DNA from: Gallionella sp.
Lineage (GTDB): Bacteria; Pseudomonadota; Gammaproteobacteria; Burkholderiales; Gallionellaceae
Assembly: GCA_028688275.1 (NCBI GenBank)
Contig: JAQTYN010000011.1
Span: forward strand, 1-64,000
Length of the DNA stretch: 64,000 bases
Reading direction: 5' to 3'
Part shown: in pieces, positions 36,946 to 45,684 of the stretch
How the letters are laid out: every line of letters starts with the position of its first letter
Numbering within the stretch: the stretch's first letter is position 1
Translations under genes and position numbers: made by a program
Notes under the pieces: model-generated
The model's input: the letters and a program-made list of their open reading frames with translations, nothing else
Databases searched by the model: none
What the model was told of the DNA's origin: nothing

Positions 36946-38196
36946 ATGAACACCACCACCCAACTTCTCCGTTTCATCACCGCAGGTAGCGTGGATGACG
37001 GTAAAAGCACGTTAATCGGGCGATTGCTGCACGATTCTAAGTCGATTTTTGAAGACCAACTGTCGGCGATTTCTAAAACCAGTGAAAAACGGGGTATGGC
37101 GACGGTAGATTTGTCCCTGTTGACCGACGGATTGCAAGCCGAACGTGAACAAGGCATTACCATCGACGTGGCGTATCGCTATTTCGCCACGCCGAAACGC
37201 AAATTCATCATTGGCGATACGCCAGGGCATGAGCAATACACCCGCAATATGGTGACGGCTGCCAGTACCGCCAATTTGGTGGTGATTTTGGTCGATGCGC
37301 GAAAAGGCGTGCTGGTGCAAACTCGCCGCCACACTTATTTGGCGAGCTTGGTCGGCATCCCGCACATCGTGCTGGCGGTCAATAAAATGGACATGGTGGA
37401 TTATTCGGAAGACGTGTTCAACGCCATCTGCACCGAATACCGCCAATTTGCCGCGCAATTGGGCTTGAATAATATTACCTACATTCCCCTGTCTGCGTTG
37501 GTCGGCGATATGTTGGTGGATAGAGGCGACAACCTGAACTGGTATCAAGGCACGACCTTGATGGAATTGTTGGAAACCGTGGAAATTGATCACGACCTCA
37601 ATACCACGGATTTCCGCTTCCCTGTGCAATGGGTTTGTCGTCCACAAACCGAAGCGTTCCACGACTTCCGAGGTTTTATGGGGCGGATTGAATCGGGTGA
37701 AGTTGCTGTGGGAGACGAAATTACCATTCAACCCAGTGGGCGCACCACCACAGTCAAAGAAATCGTCACTTATGACGGCAATCTGGAACGCGCCTACGCC
37801 CCGCAATCCGTGGCTATTACCTTGGCGGATGAGATTGATATTTCACGCGGTGACATGTTTGTCGGCAAAGGTAATCAACCTAAAGTTGCCAAGGAATTTG
37901 AAGCCATGCTGTGCTGGTTGTCAGAATCGCCTTTGGATTTAAACCGCAAATACGTGATCAAGCACACCACCCGCAGCGTGAAATGCGTATTCACGCGACT
38001 GGACTATCGCGTCGATGTGAACACGCTGGAGCAGCACGATGCAACCACGCTCAATATGAACGACATTGCCCGCGTTGCCATCAAAGTCCAGCAACCACTG
38101 GTGTTTGACTCGTATTTGCTAGACCACGGCACGGGCAGCTTTATTGTGATTGATGAAGCGACCAATAATACCGTTGGTGCGGGGATGATCGCGTAG
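36946..38196 (+). CDS. cysN: Sulfate adenylyltransferase subunit 1 (GTPase)
   Basis: 416 residues, EF-Tu-like GTPase without a fused CysC kinase domain. G1 GSVDDGKST, G2 REQGITIDVAYRYF, G3 DTPGHEQYTRNM, G4 NKMD, then beta-barrel domains 2 and 3. Its GTP hydrolysis drives APS synthesis by CysD. It is shorter than the E. coli protein at both ends but complete in motifs. The operon terminator follows by 22 bases. Confidence 0.96.
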   Translation: MNTTTQLLRFITAGSVDDGKSTLIGRLLHDSKSIFEDQLSAISKTSEKRGMATVDLSLLTDGLQAEREQGITIDVAYRYFATPKRKFIIGDTPGHEQYTRNMVTAASTANLVVILVDARKGVLVQTRRHTYLASLVGIPHIVLAVNKMDMVDYSEDVFNAICTEYRQFAAQLGLNNITYIPLSALVGDMLVDRGDNLNWYQGTTLMELLETVEIDHDLNTTDFRFPVQWVCRPQTEAFHDFRGFMGRIESGEVAVGDEITIQPSGRTTTVKEIVTYDGNLERAYAPQSVAITLADEIDISRGDMFVGKGNQPKVAKEFEAMLCWLSESPLDLNRKYVIKHTTRSVKCVFTRLDYRVDVNTLEQHDATTLNMNDIARVAIKVQQPLVFDSYLLDHGTGSFIVIDEATNNTVGAGMIA

Positions 38197-38218
38197 CAGC
38201 ATATCTTCTCCATTTAGT

Positions 38219-38252
38219 AAAAAAGGGCAGCCCCGTGAGGCTGCCCTTTTTT
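38219..38252 (+). terminator. Terminator of the cys cluster
   Basis: Stem AAAAAGGGCAGCC / GGCTGCCCTTTTT with loop CCGTGA, followed by T. Symmetric, so it could also serve the convergent exoprotein gene. Confidence 0.93.
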
Positions 38253-38327
38253 ACAATTATGCCGTGAAAATAGGGCGCAAACGCAGGTTCTCCACCTTAT
38301 TTCGACACATTTGCGGTGGGTGAATTA

Positions 38328-41300
38328 TTATGGAATCAATGCCCCCACCACGCCATTGATAGTTACGTTGGGGTTGCTAGTCGTCGTTGGACTGTTTGCC
38401 ACGGTGATGATATTTCCCGTGACGCGGGTCACATTCACAGGACTGGTCGCCACTAAGCTACCCCCTATGCTGCTTGTCCCGAACTGGGTGTAGCCTGCTG
38501 TTTGAGTGGTGGTCAAGTTACCTGTGGTGCTGCTCCATACGTTGAGGTTGCCGCCCGTCGTTAGGCTGGTATTGCTTGTATCGGTCACCGCCACGATCAG
38601 CGCGTTTTTGTCCGTTAGGCTAACACCGTTGCCTATCGCGCTCACTTTTCCTCGGAAATCATTGCCTGCATTATTGAGGGTGATGCCGTATTTGGCGTTA
38701 TTGACTCCCGCCAAAGTGTTGTCCGCAATCAGCGTACTCGCTCCCGAAATATTCACACCCGTTCCCACGGCTTGAGTGATCGCACCGCCGCGTGATAGTG
38801 CTGTCAGGTTGCCCGTGGCGTTGATATTACCCAGTTGTAATCCACCCACCCCATCCAACAAGGCGATACCTGTTCCCGTTGCGGATACCGCGCCCACAAA
38901 GTCATTGGTCGTCGAGCTAGACAAGTTGATTGCCGAACCCGTGAGGGACGTTGTGCCCGCGACGCTGATACCGCTCGCATCTTGGCTAATCGTGCCTAAA
39001 CCGCTGGTCGATAGATTGCCGCCAATATGGCTTAGGCCAAACAGCGTCGAACTGCCCACGCCTGTGGTTAGCGTGGTCAAATTACCTGCCGTATTGCTCC
39101 ATGCCGTGAGGCTGCCGCCCGTCGTGTATGCCGTGTTGCCTGTGTCGGTCACGGCAGCCATCAGCGCATTGATATCCGTTAAGCTGATGCCGTTGCCGAT
39201 GGCACTGACTTTGCCTCGGAAATCATTGCTTGCATTATTGAGGGTGATGCCGTATTTGGCGTTTCTGATGCCAGCCAAATTATTGTCAGCGATCAACGTA
39301 CTCGTTCCCGAAACATTCACGCCTGTGCCCACCGCTTGGGTAATCGCACCGCCGCGTGACAGTGCCGTCAGGGTACCTGTGACGTTGATATTACCCAGTT
39401 GTAATCCGCCCACGCTATCTAGGAGGTTGATGCCACTGCCCGTGGCATTGACCGCGCCCATAAAATTATTGCCTGCATTTGCGAGGGAGATGCCGTACTT
39501 CACATTGCCAGTTCCCACGATACCGTTATCAGCGGTCAATGTAGTATCGCCTGTGACGGTGATTTTGCTACCTGCTGCTTGGGTAATCGCGCCATTGGCG
39601 TTGACGATTAGATTGCCAGGTATGATGCTATTTCCTGGATAGGAAGCGGGGAAACTTGGAACGCGAAGGCTACCTGCGGCGTTGATATTGCCTAATTTTA
39701 GATTACCTACACTCATTAGGCTGACGCTATGACCTGTAGCATTGACCGCACCCACGAAATTATTACCCGCATTATTTAAGTCGATACTAGCCCCTAGTCC
39801 TGCTGTTAGCGTAGTGTTGCCACCAACGGTAATACTGTTATTGCTATTGAGGCCTTGATAAATGTAACTAGCAGTCGAAACCGTTAAGTTACCTGTGACG
39901 TTGATATTTCCTAGATAGAATACACCTGTGATGCCAGCAATATTCAGATCTCCGCCAACATTGAGTCGACCACCTTGGGTATAACTCCCAGTACAACTCA
40001 GCGAGCCACGAATGTTTAGTGGCCCAGTATTCAAAGTTAAATTAGTAATGGGCGCAACCACCCCATTTAAATTCAAAGCACTATTGACCAATAAAGTATT
40101 AACATTTAACGCACCATTGAGCGTACTGTTACTTCCCGCATACGCCTGCAATGTAGCAGCACTCACTGCACCATCAATGGTGACAGCGTTCTGGTTGTTG
40201 TAAAGCCCAGTCCCTAGATTAACCGTTCCATTTCCCGTAATTGCATTGGCATTGGTGAGATGATGCGTCCCACTGTCAAAAGCAAGTACCGCCCCAGAAT
40301 TGACGTTAAATGTGCCGCTATGTGTCCCGCCACCGCTCAAGGTGATAATACCGTTGTTACTCCCATTGACCACACCACTATTGCTGAAGCTACCATTTTT
40401 CCCCAAGACAAGCGTCTGCCCCGCCACGTTCGCATTGATGACCCCGTTGTTGACTAAACTGGCATTGCCAGCGGTGGGAGACCATGGCATACCCAATGAA
40501 TAACCAAGATTACCATTCTCACCCACACTACCCCAACCATTCACCGTCAAGCCTGTGCCTAGCGTTAATGTCTGAGCTTGATTGTATTGTTGGAAAATGC
40601 CGCCGCCTGCTATATTGATGGTTGCCGCACCTGATGTGCTGATACTTTGCGCACCCGCTGTATTGAAATAAAGCCGACTATTGCCTAATAAATTGAGGGT
40701 CACGCCATCGGCAAGCATCAAATTATTTTTGATTATCAACTTATTGCCAGTACTCAAATTGCTGCCCAATGTAACGCCATCCAGCGTTCCGCCACCCGAC
40801 ACCATTACCGTCCCGACGAATGAGGGGCCAGTCATTGCGCCCATCAATACAGGTACGGCATCGGTATTTTTCAACGTACCGTTTAAGATCGTGCCTGATA
40901 AGTAAGTCAATCCACCCGTTTTAAATAGCCCCGCTGAACCAATATCCACAGTAGCACCTGTGTTATCCAAGATGCCGCTGAGGACAACCGACGTGCCTGC
41001 CGTGCGGGTGAAATTGCCCAGCCCTGCTGCCGTAAAGTTGCCTGCCAAATCCAGTGTGCCTGCGGAAAGATTTATGGTACCCGCATTGGTAAAGCTTCCG
41101 AGCCTGCCCACACTAAGTGTCATCGGCGTGTTGGCATTGATAATGCCGTTGTTCACTAAACTGGCATTACCAGCGGCGGGAGTCCATACCCGACCAACTG
41201 GATGTAGATAGCCAGTTTCACCAATGTAGCCCCTACCATTCACCGTCAAGCCTGTGCCTAGCGTTAATGTATGAGCTTGATTGTATTGTTGGAAAATGCC

Positions 41301-43742
41301 GCCGCCTGCTATATTGATGGTTGCCGCACCAAGGGTACTGATGCTTTGTACACCAGGGGAAATGAAAAAAAGCTGACTATTGCCCAAATTGAGGGTCACG
41401 CCATCGGCGAGTATCAAATTATTTTTGATTACCAAGTTATTGCTGGTGCTCAAATTGCTGCCCAATGTAACGCCATCCAGCGTTCCCCCATCGCCCCACA
41501 CCAGCACCGTGCCGACCAATACAGGTGCGGGCCTTGCGCTCATCAATACAGGTACCGCATCGGTATTTTTCAACGTGCCATTCAAAATCGTGCCTGTTAA
41601 GCTAGTCAATCCGCCCGTTTTAAACACCCCCGCCGAACCAATATCCACGATAGCACCCGTATTATCCAAGGTGCCGCTGAGATTCACCGAAGTACCTGCG
41701 GTGCGGGTGAGATTACCTAGCCCTGCTGTCGTAACGACACCAGCCAAGTCCAGCGTACCTGCGGAAAGATTCAAACTTCCTGTATTGGTAAATTTTCCGA
41801 ACTTGCCCAAGCTGAGTGTCTGCCCTGCCACATTAGCATTGATGATGGCATTGTTTACTAAGCTAGCATTACCAGCACTAGGTGTCCAAATATTAAAAGG
41901 CCCTCCTAAATTACCGCTTTCACCCAAAGATCCCCAACCATTCACCATCAAGCCCGTGCCTAGCGTTAATGTCTGAGATTGATTGTATTGTTGAAAAATA
42001 CCGCCGCCCGCCACATTGATAGTCGCTGCGCCTGAGGTACTGATACTTTGCGCACTAGGGGAGTTGAAATAAAGCCGACTGATGCCCAAGTTGACTGTCA
42101 CACCATTCGCCAATGCTAGATTATTCCTGACAGTAAAGTATCCACCCATACTTAAATTACTGCCCAACGTGACACCGTCCAACACGCCCCCTGTGCTAAA
42201 CAGAGTAGGTAAGGCATCCGTACTGGTTAGCGTTGAATTCAAAACAGAACCATACAAAGGTACGCCAAAAGGAGAAAGCACGATCCCATTCGTAAAGTTA
42301 ATCACTCCACCATTGGTATTGACGCTGGCAAAAATACCACTTGTCCCTCCCAGTCCTCCTGCCCCTGGCGTAAGGTTGATATTTAACGCACCCCCCGTGG
42401 AGGTGATATTGGAATTGATAGTGACATTTCTTTGCGCCTGCAAGGTCAAACTGGTGACCGCAGTCCCTGTTTTATTGATGGCATCATTGACAAAAATATC
42501 GCCGTTTCCTGCCGTCAGCCCACTCACGCTTTGAATAATGACGTTGCCTGTATCCAATTGGGTTGAAAGTGCCGCGCCTGTTATATCTCCGCCTGTTGCT
42601 GCCACGGTGAAATCCACAGGGTCAATCAACCAAGTTCCCGCCAGTCCATTTGGCGCGGCGGTGGTGATATGCGCGTCATTGGCAACTTTAACGTGAGCGG
42701 CGGAGGTTTCGATAAAACCACCGCCCGCTCCCCCAGCCCCTCTCCCACCAGCGGGCGAGGGGAGTACAGACGCATCCAAGGTACCACCGACATTGACCGT
42801 GCCGACCTGCATATCGCCCATGAGCTTAATCACGCCGCCGACGTTTTGTATGGTGCGAGCTTGGATGATGCCTGTGTTGTTGACTACCGCGCTGCTGAGG
42901 GCATCAGCGGCTTTGGCGGACATAAACACCCGCCCGCCGTCGGCTTGGATCAGTTGTTTGTTGTCGGCGAGGGCTTGGAGTGCGCCTTGGTCTATGCTGT
43001 AGCTGAGGAGTGAACCGTTGTTGAGGTTTAGCGTCACTTTGTCGCCAGCGGCGAGTAAAGCGGTGCCTAGGGTGGCGGAGATTACGCCTTCGTTGCGTAC
43101 CTCAGGGGCGAGCAGGGCGATGTAGCCACCTGGTGCGGCGGTCAAGTGACCTTGGTTGACCACCGCCCCTCTCCCCGTCCCTCTCCCGCTTGCGGGAGAG
43201 GGGGTGCCAAAACTGTAGTTTCCTGCCATTAAATCGGCATCACTGAGATTCAGGCTGGAGGCGACTAGGCCGCCGACGTTGACTTGTGCGCTGCTGCCGA
43301 ACAACACGCCGTTGGGATTGAGTACAAACACTTGCCCGTTGGCACTGAGGCTACCGAGAATTTGACTGGGATTTTGCCCCGTCACGCGATTGAGGGCGAC
43401 CGACATGGTGCTAGGCTGGATAAAGCGCACGGATTCGTTGGCACCGATGCTAAAGTCTTGCCAATTGATGGCAAGATTGGCGGTGCTTTGGGTGATGGTG
43501 GTGTTCAGCCCTGTTTGTGCAATCGTCCCCGCACCCGCACTCACTTGCCCGCCCACAGGTCCTGCCATCGCCAACGGCGTTAAGAACACCCCACCCATCA
43601 ATGCCAACGCCGCCGCGATTAACTTACGCCCCGAAATGGACTTGCCATGCCCCTTGGCATTCTCCGCACAGCACACCCAAGTATTCAACACCTGACTCCA
43701 AATCAAACGGTAAACACGGTTCATGGAGGCGTGGCGTTTCAT
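38328..43742 (-). CDS. Two-partner secretion exoprotein (filamentous haemagglutinin-like)
   Basis: 1804 residues. The extended signal peptide (ESPR) MNRVYRLIWSQVLNTW begins at residue 7 and the Sec signal ends at PLAMA (about residue 60). The TPS/haemagglutination-activity domain (about 61-310) has the NPNGVLFG motif. A beta-helix of Gly/Asn/Thr-rich repeats follows: three about 700-bp modules with GGGIFQQYNQ (about 40560-42150) and two about 561-bp modules with GLQLGNINATGNLTALSRGG nearer the C terminus. AAGGAA lies 7 bases before the chosen ATG. Two palindromic repeats lie in frame. No TpsB transporter gene is in the window. Function probably adhesion or another surface role. Confidence 0.88.
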   Translation of the reverse strand: MKRHASMNRVYRLIWSQVLNTWVCCAENAKGHGKSISGRKLIAAALALMGGVFLTPLAMAGPVGGQVSAGAGTIAQTGLNTTITQSTANLAINWQDFSIGANESVRFIQPSTMSVALNRVTGQNPSQILGSLSANGQVFVLNPNGVLFGSSAQVNVGGLVASSLNLSDADLMAGNYSFGTPSPASGRGTGRGAVVNQGHLTAAPGGYIALLAPEVRNEGVISATLGTALLAAGDKVTLNLNNGSLLSYSIDQGALQALADNKQLIQADGGRVFMSAKAADALSSAVVNNTGIIQARTIQNVGGVIKLMGDMQVGTVNVGGTLDASVLPSPAGGRGAGGAGGGFIETSAAHVKVANDAHITTAAPNGLAGTWLIDPVDFTVAATGGDITGAALSTQLDTGNVIIQSVSGLTAGNGDIFVNDAINKTGTAVTSLTLQAQRNVTINSNITSTGGALNINLTPGAGGLGGTSGIFASVNTNGGVINFTNGIVLSPFGVPLYGSVLNSTLTSTDALPTLFSTGGVLDGVTLGSNLSMGGYFTVRNNLALANGVTVNLGISRLYFNSPSAQSISTSGAATINVAGGGIFQQYNQSQTLTLGTGLMVNGWGSLGESGNLGGPFNIWTPSAGNASLVNNAIINANVAGQTLSLGKFGKFTNTGSLNLSAGTLDLAGVVTTAGLGNLTRTAGTSVNLSGTLDNTGAIVDIGSAGVFKTGGLTSLTGTILNGTLKNTDAVPVLMSARPAPVLVGTVLVWGDGGTLDGVTLGSNLSTSNNLVIKNNLILADGVTLNLGNSQLFFISPGVQSISTLGAATINIAGGGIFQQYNQAHTLTLGTGLTVNGRGYIGETGYLHPVGRVWTPAAGNASLVNNGIINANTPMTLSVGRLGSFTNAGTINLSAGTLDLAGNFTAAGLGNFTRTAGTSVVLSGILDNTGATVDIGSAGLFKTGGLTYLSGTILNGTLKNTDAVPVLMGAMTGPSFVGTVMVSGGGTLDGVTLGSNLSTGNKLIIKNNLMLADGVTLNLLGNSRLYFNTAGAQSISTSGAATINIAGGGIFQQYNQAQTLTLGTGLTVNGWGSVGENGNLGYSLGMPWSPTAGNASLVNNGVINANVAGQTLVLGKNGSFSNSGVVNGSNNGIITLSGGGTHSGTFNVNSGAVLAFDSGTHHLTNANAITGNGTVNLGTGLYNNQNAVTIDGAVSAATLQAYAGSNSTLNGALNVNTLLVNSALNLNGVVAPITNLTLNTGPLNIRGSLSCTGSYTQGGRLNVGGDLNIAGITGVFYLGNINVTGNLTVSTASYIYQGLNSNNSITVGGNTTLTAGLGASIDLNNAGNNFVGAVNATGHSVSLMSVGNLKLGNINAAGSLRVPSFPASYPGNSIIPGNLIVNANGAITQAAGSKITVTGDTTLTADNGIVGTGNVKYGISLANAGNNFMGAVNATGSGINLLDSVGGLQLGNINVTGTLTALSRGGAITQAVGTGVNVSGTSTLIADNNLAGIRNAKYGITLNNASNDFRGKVSAIGNGISLTDINALMAAVTDTGNTAYTTGGSLTAWSNTAGNLTTLTTGVGSSTLFGLSHIGGNLSTSGLGTISQDASGISVAGTTSLTGSAINLSSSTTNDFVGAVSATGTGIALLDGVGGLQLGNINATGNLTALSRGGAITQAVGTGVNISGASTLIADNTLAGVNNAKYGITLNNAGNDFRGKVSAIGNGVSLTDKNALIVAVTDTSNTSLTTGGNLNVWSSTTGNLTTTQTAGYTQFGTSSIGGSLVATSPVNVTRVTGNIITVANSPTTTSNPNVTINGVVGALIP
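42724..42764. repeat. CCCTCTCCC palindromic repeat, copy 4, inside exoprotein gene
   Basis: CGCTCCCCCAGCCCCTCTCC and the pairing GCGGGCGAGGGGAG sequence. Read in frame on the minus strand as [14 protein letters not shown]. Confidence 0.85.
43164..43204. repeat. CCCTCTCCC palindromic repeat, copy 5, inside exoprotein gene
   Basis: CCCCTCTCCCCGTCCCTCTC and the pairing GCGGGAGAGGGG. Read in frame as [14 protein letters not shown] within the TPS domain. Confidence 0.85.
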
Positions 43743-44264
43743 GGCATTTCCTTTAGGTAAATTCACGATACCGACGGAAATGCCGATATAGCAAGGGGAT
43801 GGGATGTTAATGGTTGATCATTCTACTGCAATGAGTGTGGGATTGAATAGTGAATTGTCAGCTAATTGTAGGGCTCGAATATTCAGCTGTTTTCAATTTG
43901 ACGCCCCCCAAAGCAACACGGAGCTATTCGGATTTCGTCATTCTGGTACAGTAGAAACCCCCTTAAGACGCTAAATCTTCACCCCACGCCTGCGCGGAGC
44001 AAGTTTTACGCCAGAGTGATGGAAATTTTGAACACTGAACTAGCGATATAACTGATGCTGAAACGATAGGCGTGTACAAAGAAACAAGCCCAAAAAATAT
44101 ATCTTGGTACATCTGTCGGTACAAAGTCAGCTATATACTGAGCTTTGTTTATGACCGTACTTTTGTGTTTTTTATATCGAGGCACGCGCTTGGGTATAAG
44201 CGGAATAGCCGCATATTGGAAGCCGACTCGCCCATATAGCAATCCCCATTAATCGAAGGTAAAA
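43743..44264. other. Intergenic region, exoprotein and rarA, no gene
   Basis: 522 bases between two divergent genes. It holds the exoprotein ribosome-binding site and, near 44255, GAAGG before rarA. A 78-codon minus-strand frame at 44006-44242 has no start signal or family resemblance and was not called. Promoters are expected but not clear. Confidence 0.6.
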
Positions 44265-45647
44265 ATGCCCTTGTTATTTAACGATCATCAACCCGCCGCC
44301 CCTTTAGCTGAACGTTTGCGCCCGCAGCACATCGACGAGGTGATAGGACAAACCCATTTGTTGGGCGCGGGTCGTCCGTTGCGCTTGGCGTTTCAGTCGC
44401 GCAAACTGCATTCGATGATTTTGTGGGGGCCGCCAGGGGTGGGAAAAACTACTCTGGCACGCTTGATGGCGCAGGCGTTTGATGCGGAATTTATGGCGTT
44501 GTCAGCGGTGTTGTCGGGCGTAAAGGATATTCGTGAAGCCGTCGCCCAAGCGCAGCAGACCTTACAACAAAACGGGCGGCATACGATTTTGTTTGTGGAT
44601 GAAGTCCATCGTTTTAACAAGTCGCAGCAGGATGCTTTTTTGCCGTTTGTCGAGCAGGGCTTGTTAACGTTTATCGGCGCGACCACGGAAAATCCGTCGT
44701 TTGAAGTCAACAACGCGCTGTTGTCGCGGGCGCAGGTGTATGTGCTACAAGCCTTGAGTGAAGCGGAGTTGGGCGCGTTGTTTGTGCGGGCGACGGCGTA
44801 TTTAACCCTTCCTCACCCCGCTCGCCCTGACCCTGTCGAAGGGCAACGGGCTTCGACAGGCTCAGCCCGAACGGATATTTTGACTTTCAGCGACGAGGCG
44901 CGCACGCGGCTGATTGGTTACGCCGACGGCGATGCACGGCGGTTGTTGAATGTGTTGGAGCAATCGCATACGGCGGCGATCACGGCGGGCATCACGCATC
45001 TGGACGCGGCGTTTTTAGACCAAACGCTGGCGCAAAATCTGCGCCGTTTTGATAAAGGCGGCGAGGCGTTTTACGACCAAATTTCGGCGTTGCATAAGTC
45101 GGTGCGCGGATCAAATCCTGATGCGGCATTGTATTGGCTGGTGCGAATGTTGGACGGTGGGGCGGATGCGCGTTATTTGTCGCGGCGCATTGTGCGTATG
45201 GCGTGGGAGGATATTGGTCTAGCCGATCCGCGTGCGATTCAGTTGGCGAATGACGCAGCGCAAACCTACGAACGCTTAGGCTCACCCGAAGGCGAATTGG
45301 CGTTGGCGCAAACGGTGCTGTACTTGGCGTGCGCGCCCAAGTCCAACGCGGGTTATGTCGCGTATAATGCCGCCCGCGCTTTCGTCAAACAAGACGGCTC
45401 GCGTGACGTGCCGCTGCATCTGCGCAACGCCCCGACCAAGTTGATGAAACAACTCGACTACGGCAAAGGCTACCGCTACGCGCACGACGAAGCAGGCGGC
45501 TACGCCGCAGGCGAACAGTATTTCCCAGACGGCATGGAAGCCGTTAATTTTTACCAACCCACCGAACGCGGTTTGGAAGGTAAAATCAGCGAAAAATTGG
45601 CAAGGTTGCGGGCGTTGGATGAGGCTGCAAAAAATAGCGCAAGCTGA
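44265..45647 (+). CDS. rarA: Replication-associated recombination protein RarA (MgsA)
   Basis: 460-residue AAA+ ATPase related to clamp loaders; acts at stalled forks. N-terminal PLAERLRPQHIDEVIGQTHLLG, Walker A GPPGVGKTTLA, Walker B ILFVDEVHRFNKSQQD, sensor 1 GATTENPSFEVN, and C-terminal tetramerisation domain with LLYRxxDARYLSRRIVRMAWEDIGLADPRA-like sequence. Around residues 184-203 an insert reading ARPDPVEGQRASTGSARTD is encoded by a palindromic repeat, making it some 20 residues longer than usual. A second, broken copy of its 3' end lies at 47771-48073. Confidence 0.95.
   Translation: MPLLFNDHQPAAPLAERLRPQHIDEVIGQTHLLGAGRPLRLAFQSRKLHSMILWGPPGVGKTTLARLMAQAFDAEFMALSAVLSGVKDIREAVAQAQQTLQQNGRHTILFVDEVHRFNKSQQDAFLPFVEQGLLTFIGATTENPSFEVNNALLSRAQVYVLQALSEAELGALFVRATAYLTLPHPARPDPVEGQRASTGSARTDILTFSDEARTRLIGYADGDARRLLNVLEQSHTAAITAGITHLDAAFLDQTLAQNLRRFDKGGEAFYDQISALHKSVRGSNPDAALYWLVRMLDGGADARYLSRRIVRMAWEDIGLADPRAIQLANDAAQTYERLGSPEGELALAQTVLYLACAPKSNAGYVAYNAARAFVKQDGSRDVPLHLRNAPTKLMKQLDYGKGYRYAHDEAGGYAAGEQYFPDGMEAVNFYQPTERGLEGKISEKLARLRALDEAAKNSAS
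44815..44874. repeat. TTCGACAGGCTCAG palindromic repeat inside rarA
   Basis: CGCCCTGACCCTGTCGAAGG and GGGCTTCGACAGGCTCAGCC are inverted arms around AAC. The element keeps the rarA frame. Confidence 0.88.
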
Positions 45648-45684
45648 AATATCCAAAATCAACTTTGTCAAAGTACTGAAACTC

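Noticed and set aside
37012-37806. 264-codon minus-strand open frame antisense to cysN
   Set aside because: cysN on the other strand has every G motif intact; the antisense frame has no recognisable domain and is a codon-bias shadow.
41380-41976. 198-codon plus-strand frame inside the exoprotein region
   Set aside because: Pro/Leu-rich translation of the reverse of Gly/Asn repeats; mirrors the repeats of the real gene.
38328-42150. Regular repetition considered as CRISPR or a mobile-element array
   Set aside because: The repeats form one continuous reading frame of a TPS exoprotein and vary as protein modules do.
44006-44242. 78-codon minus-strand frame upstream of rarA
   Set aside because: No ribosome-binding site, family motif or conserved neighbour; treated as non-coding intergenic DNA.
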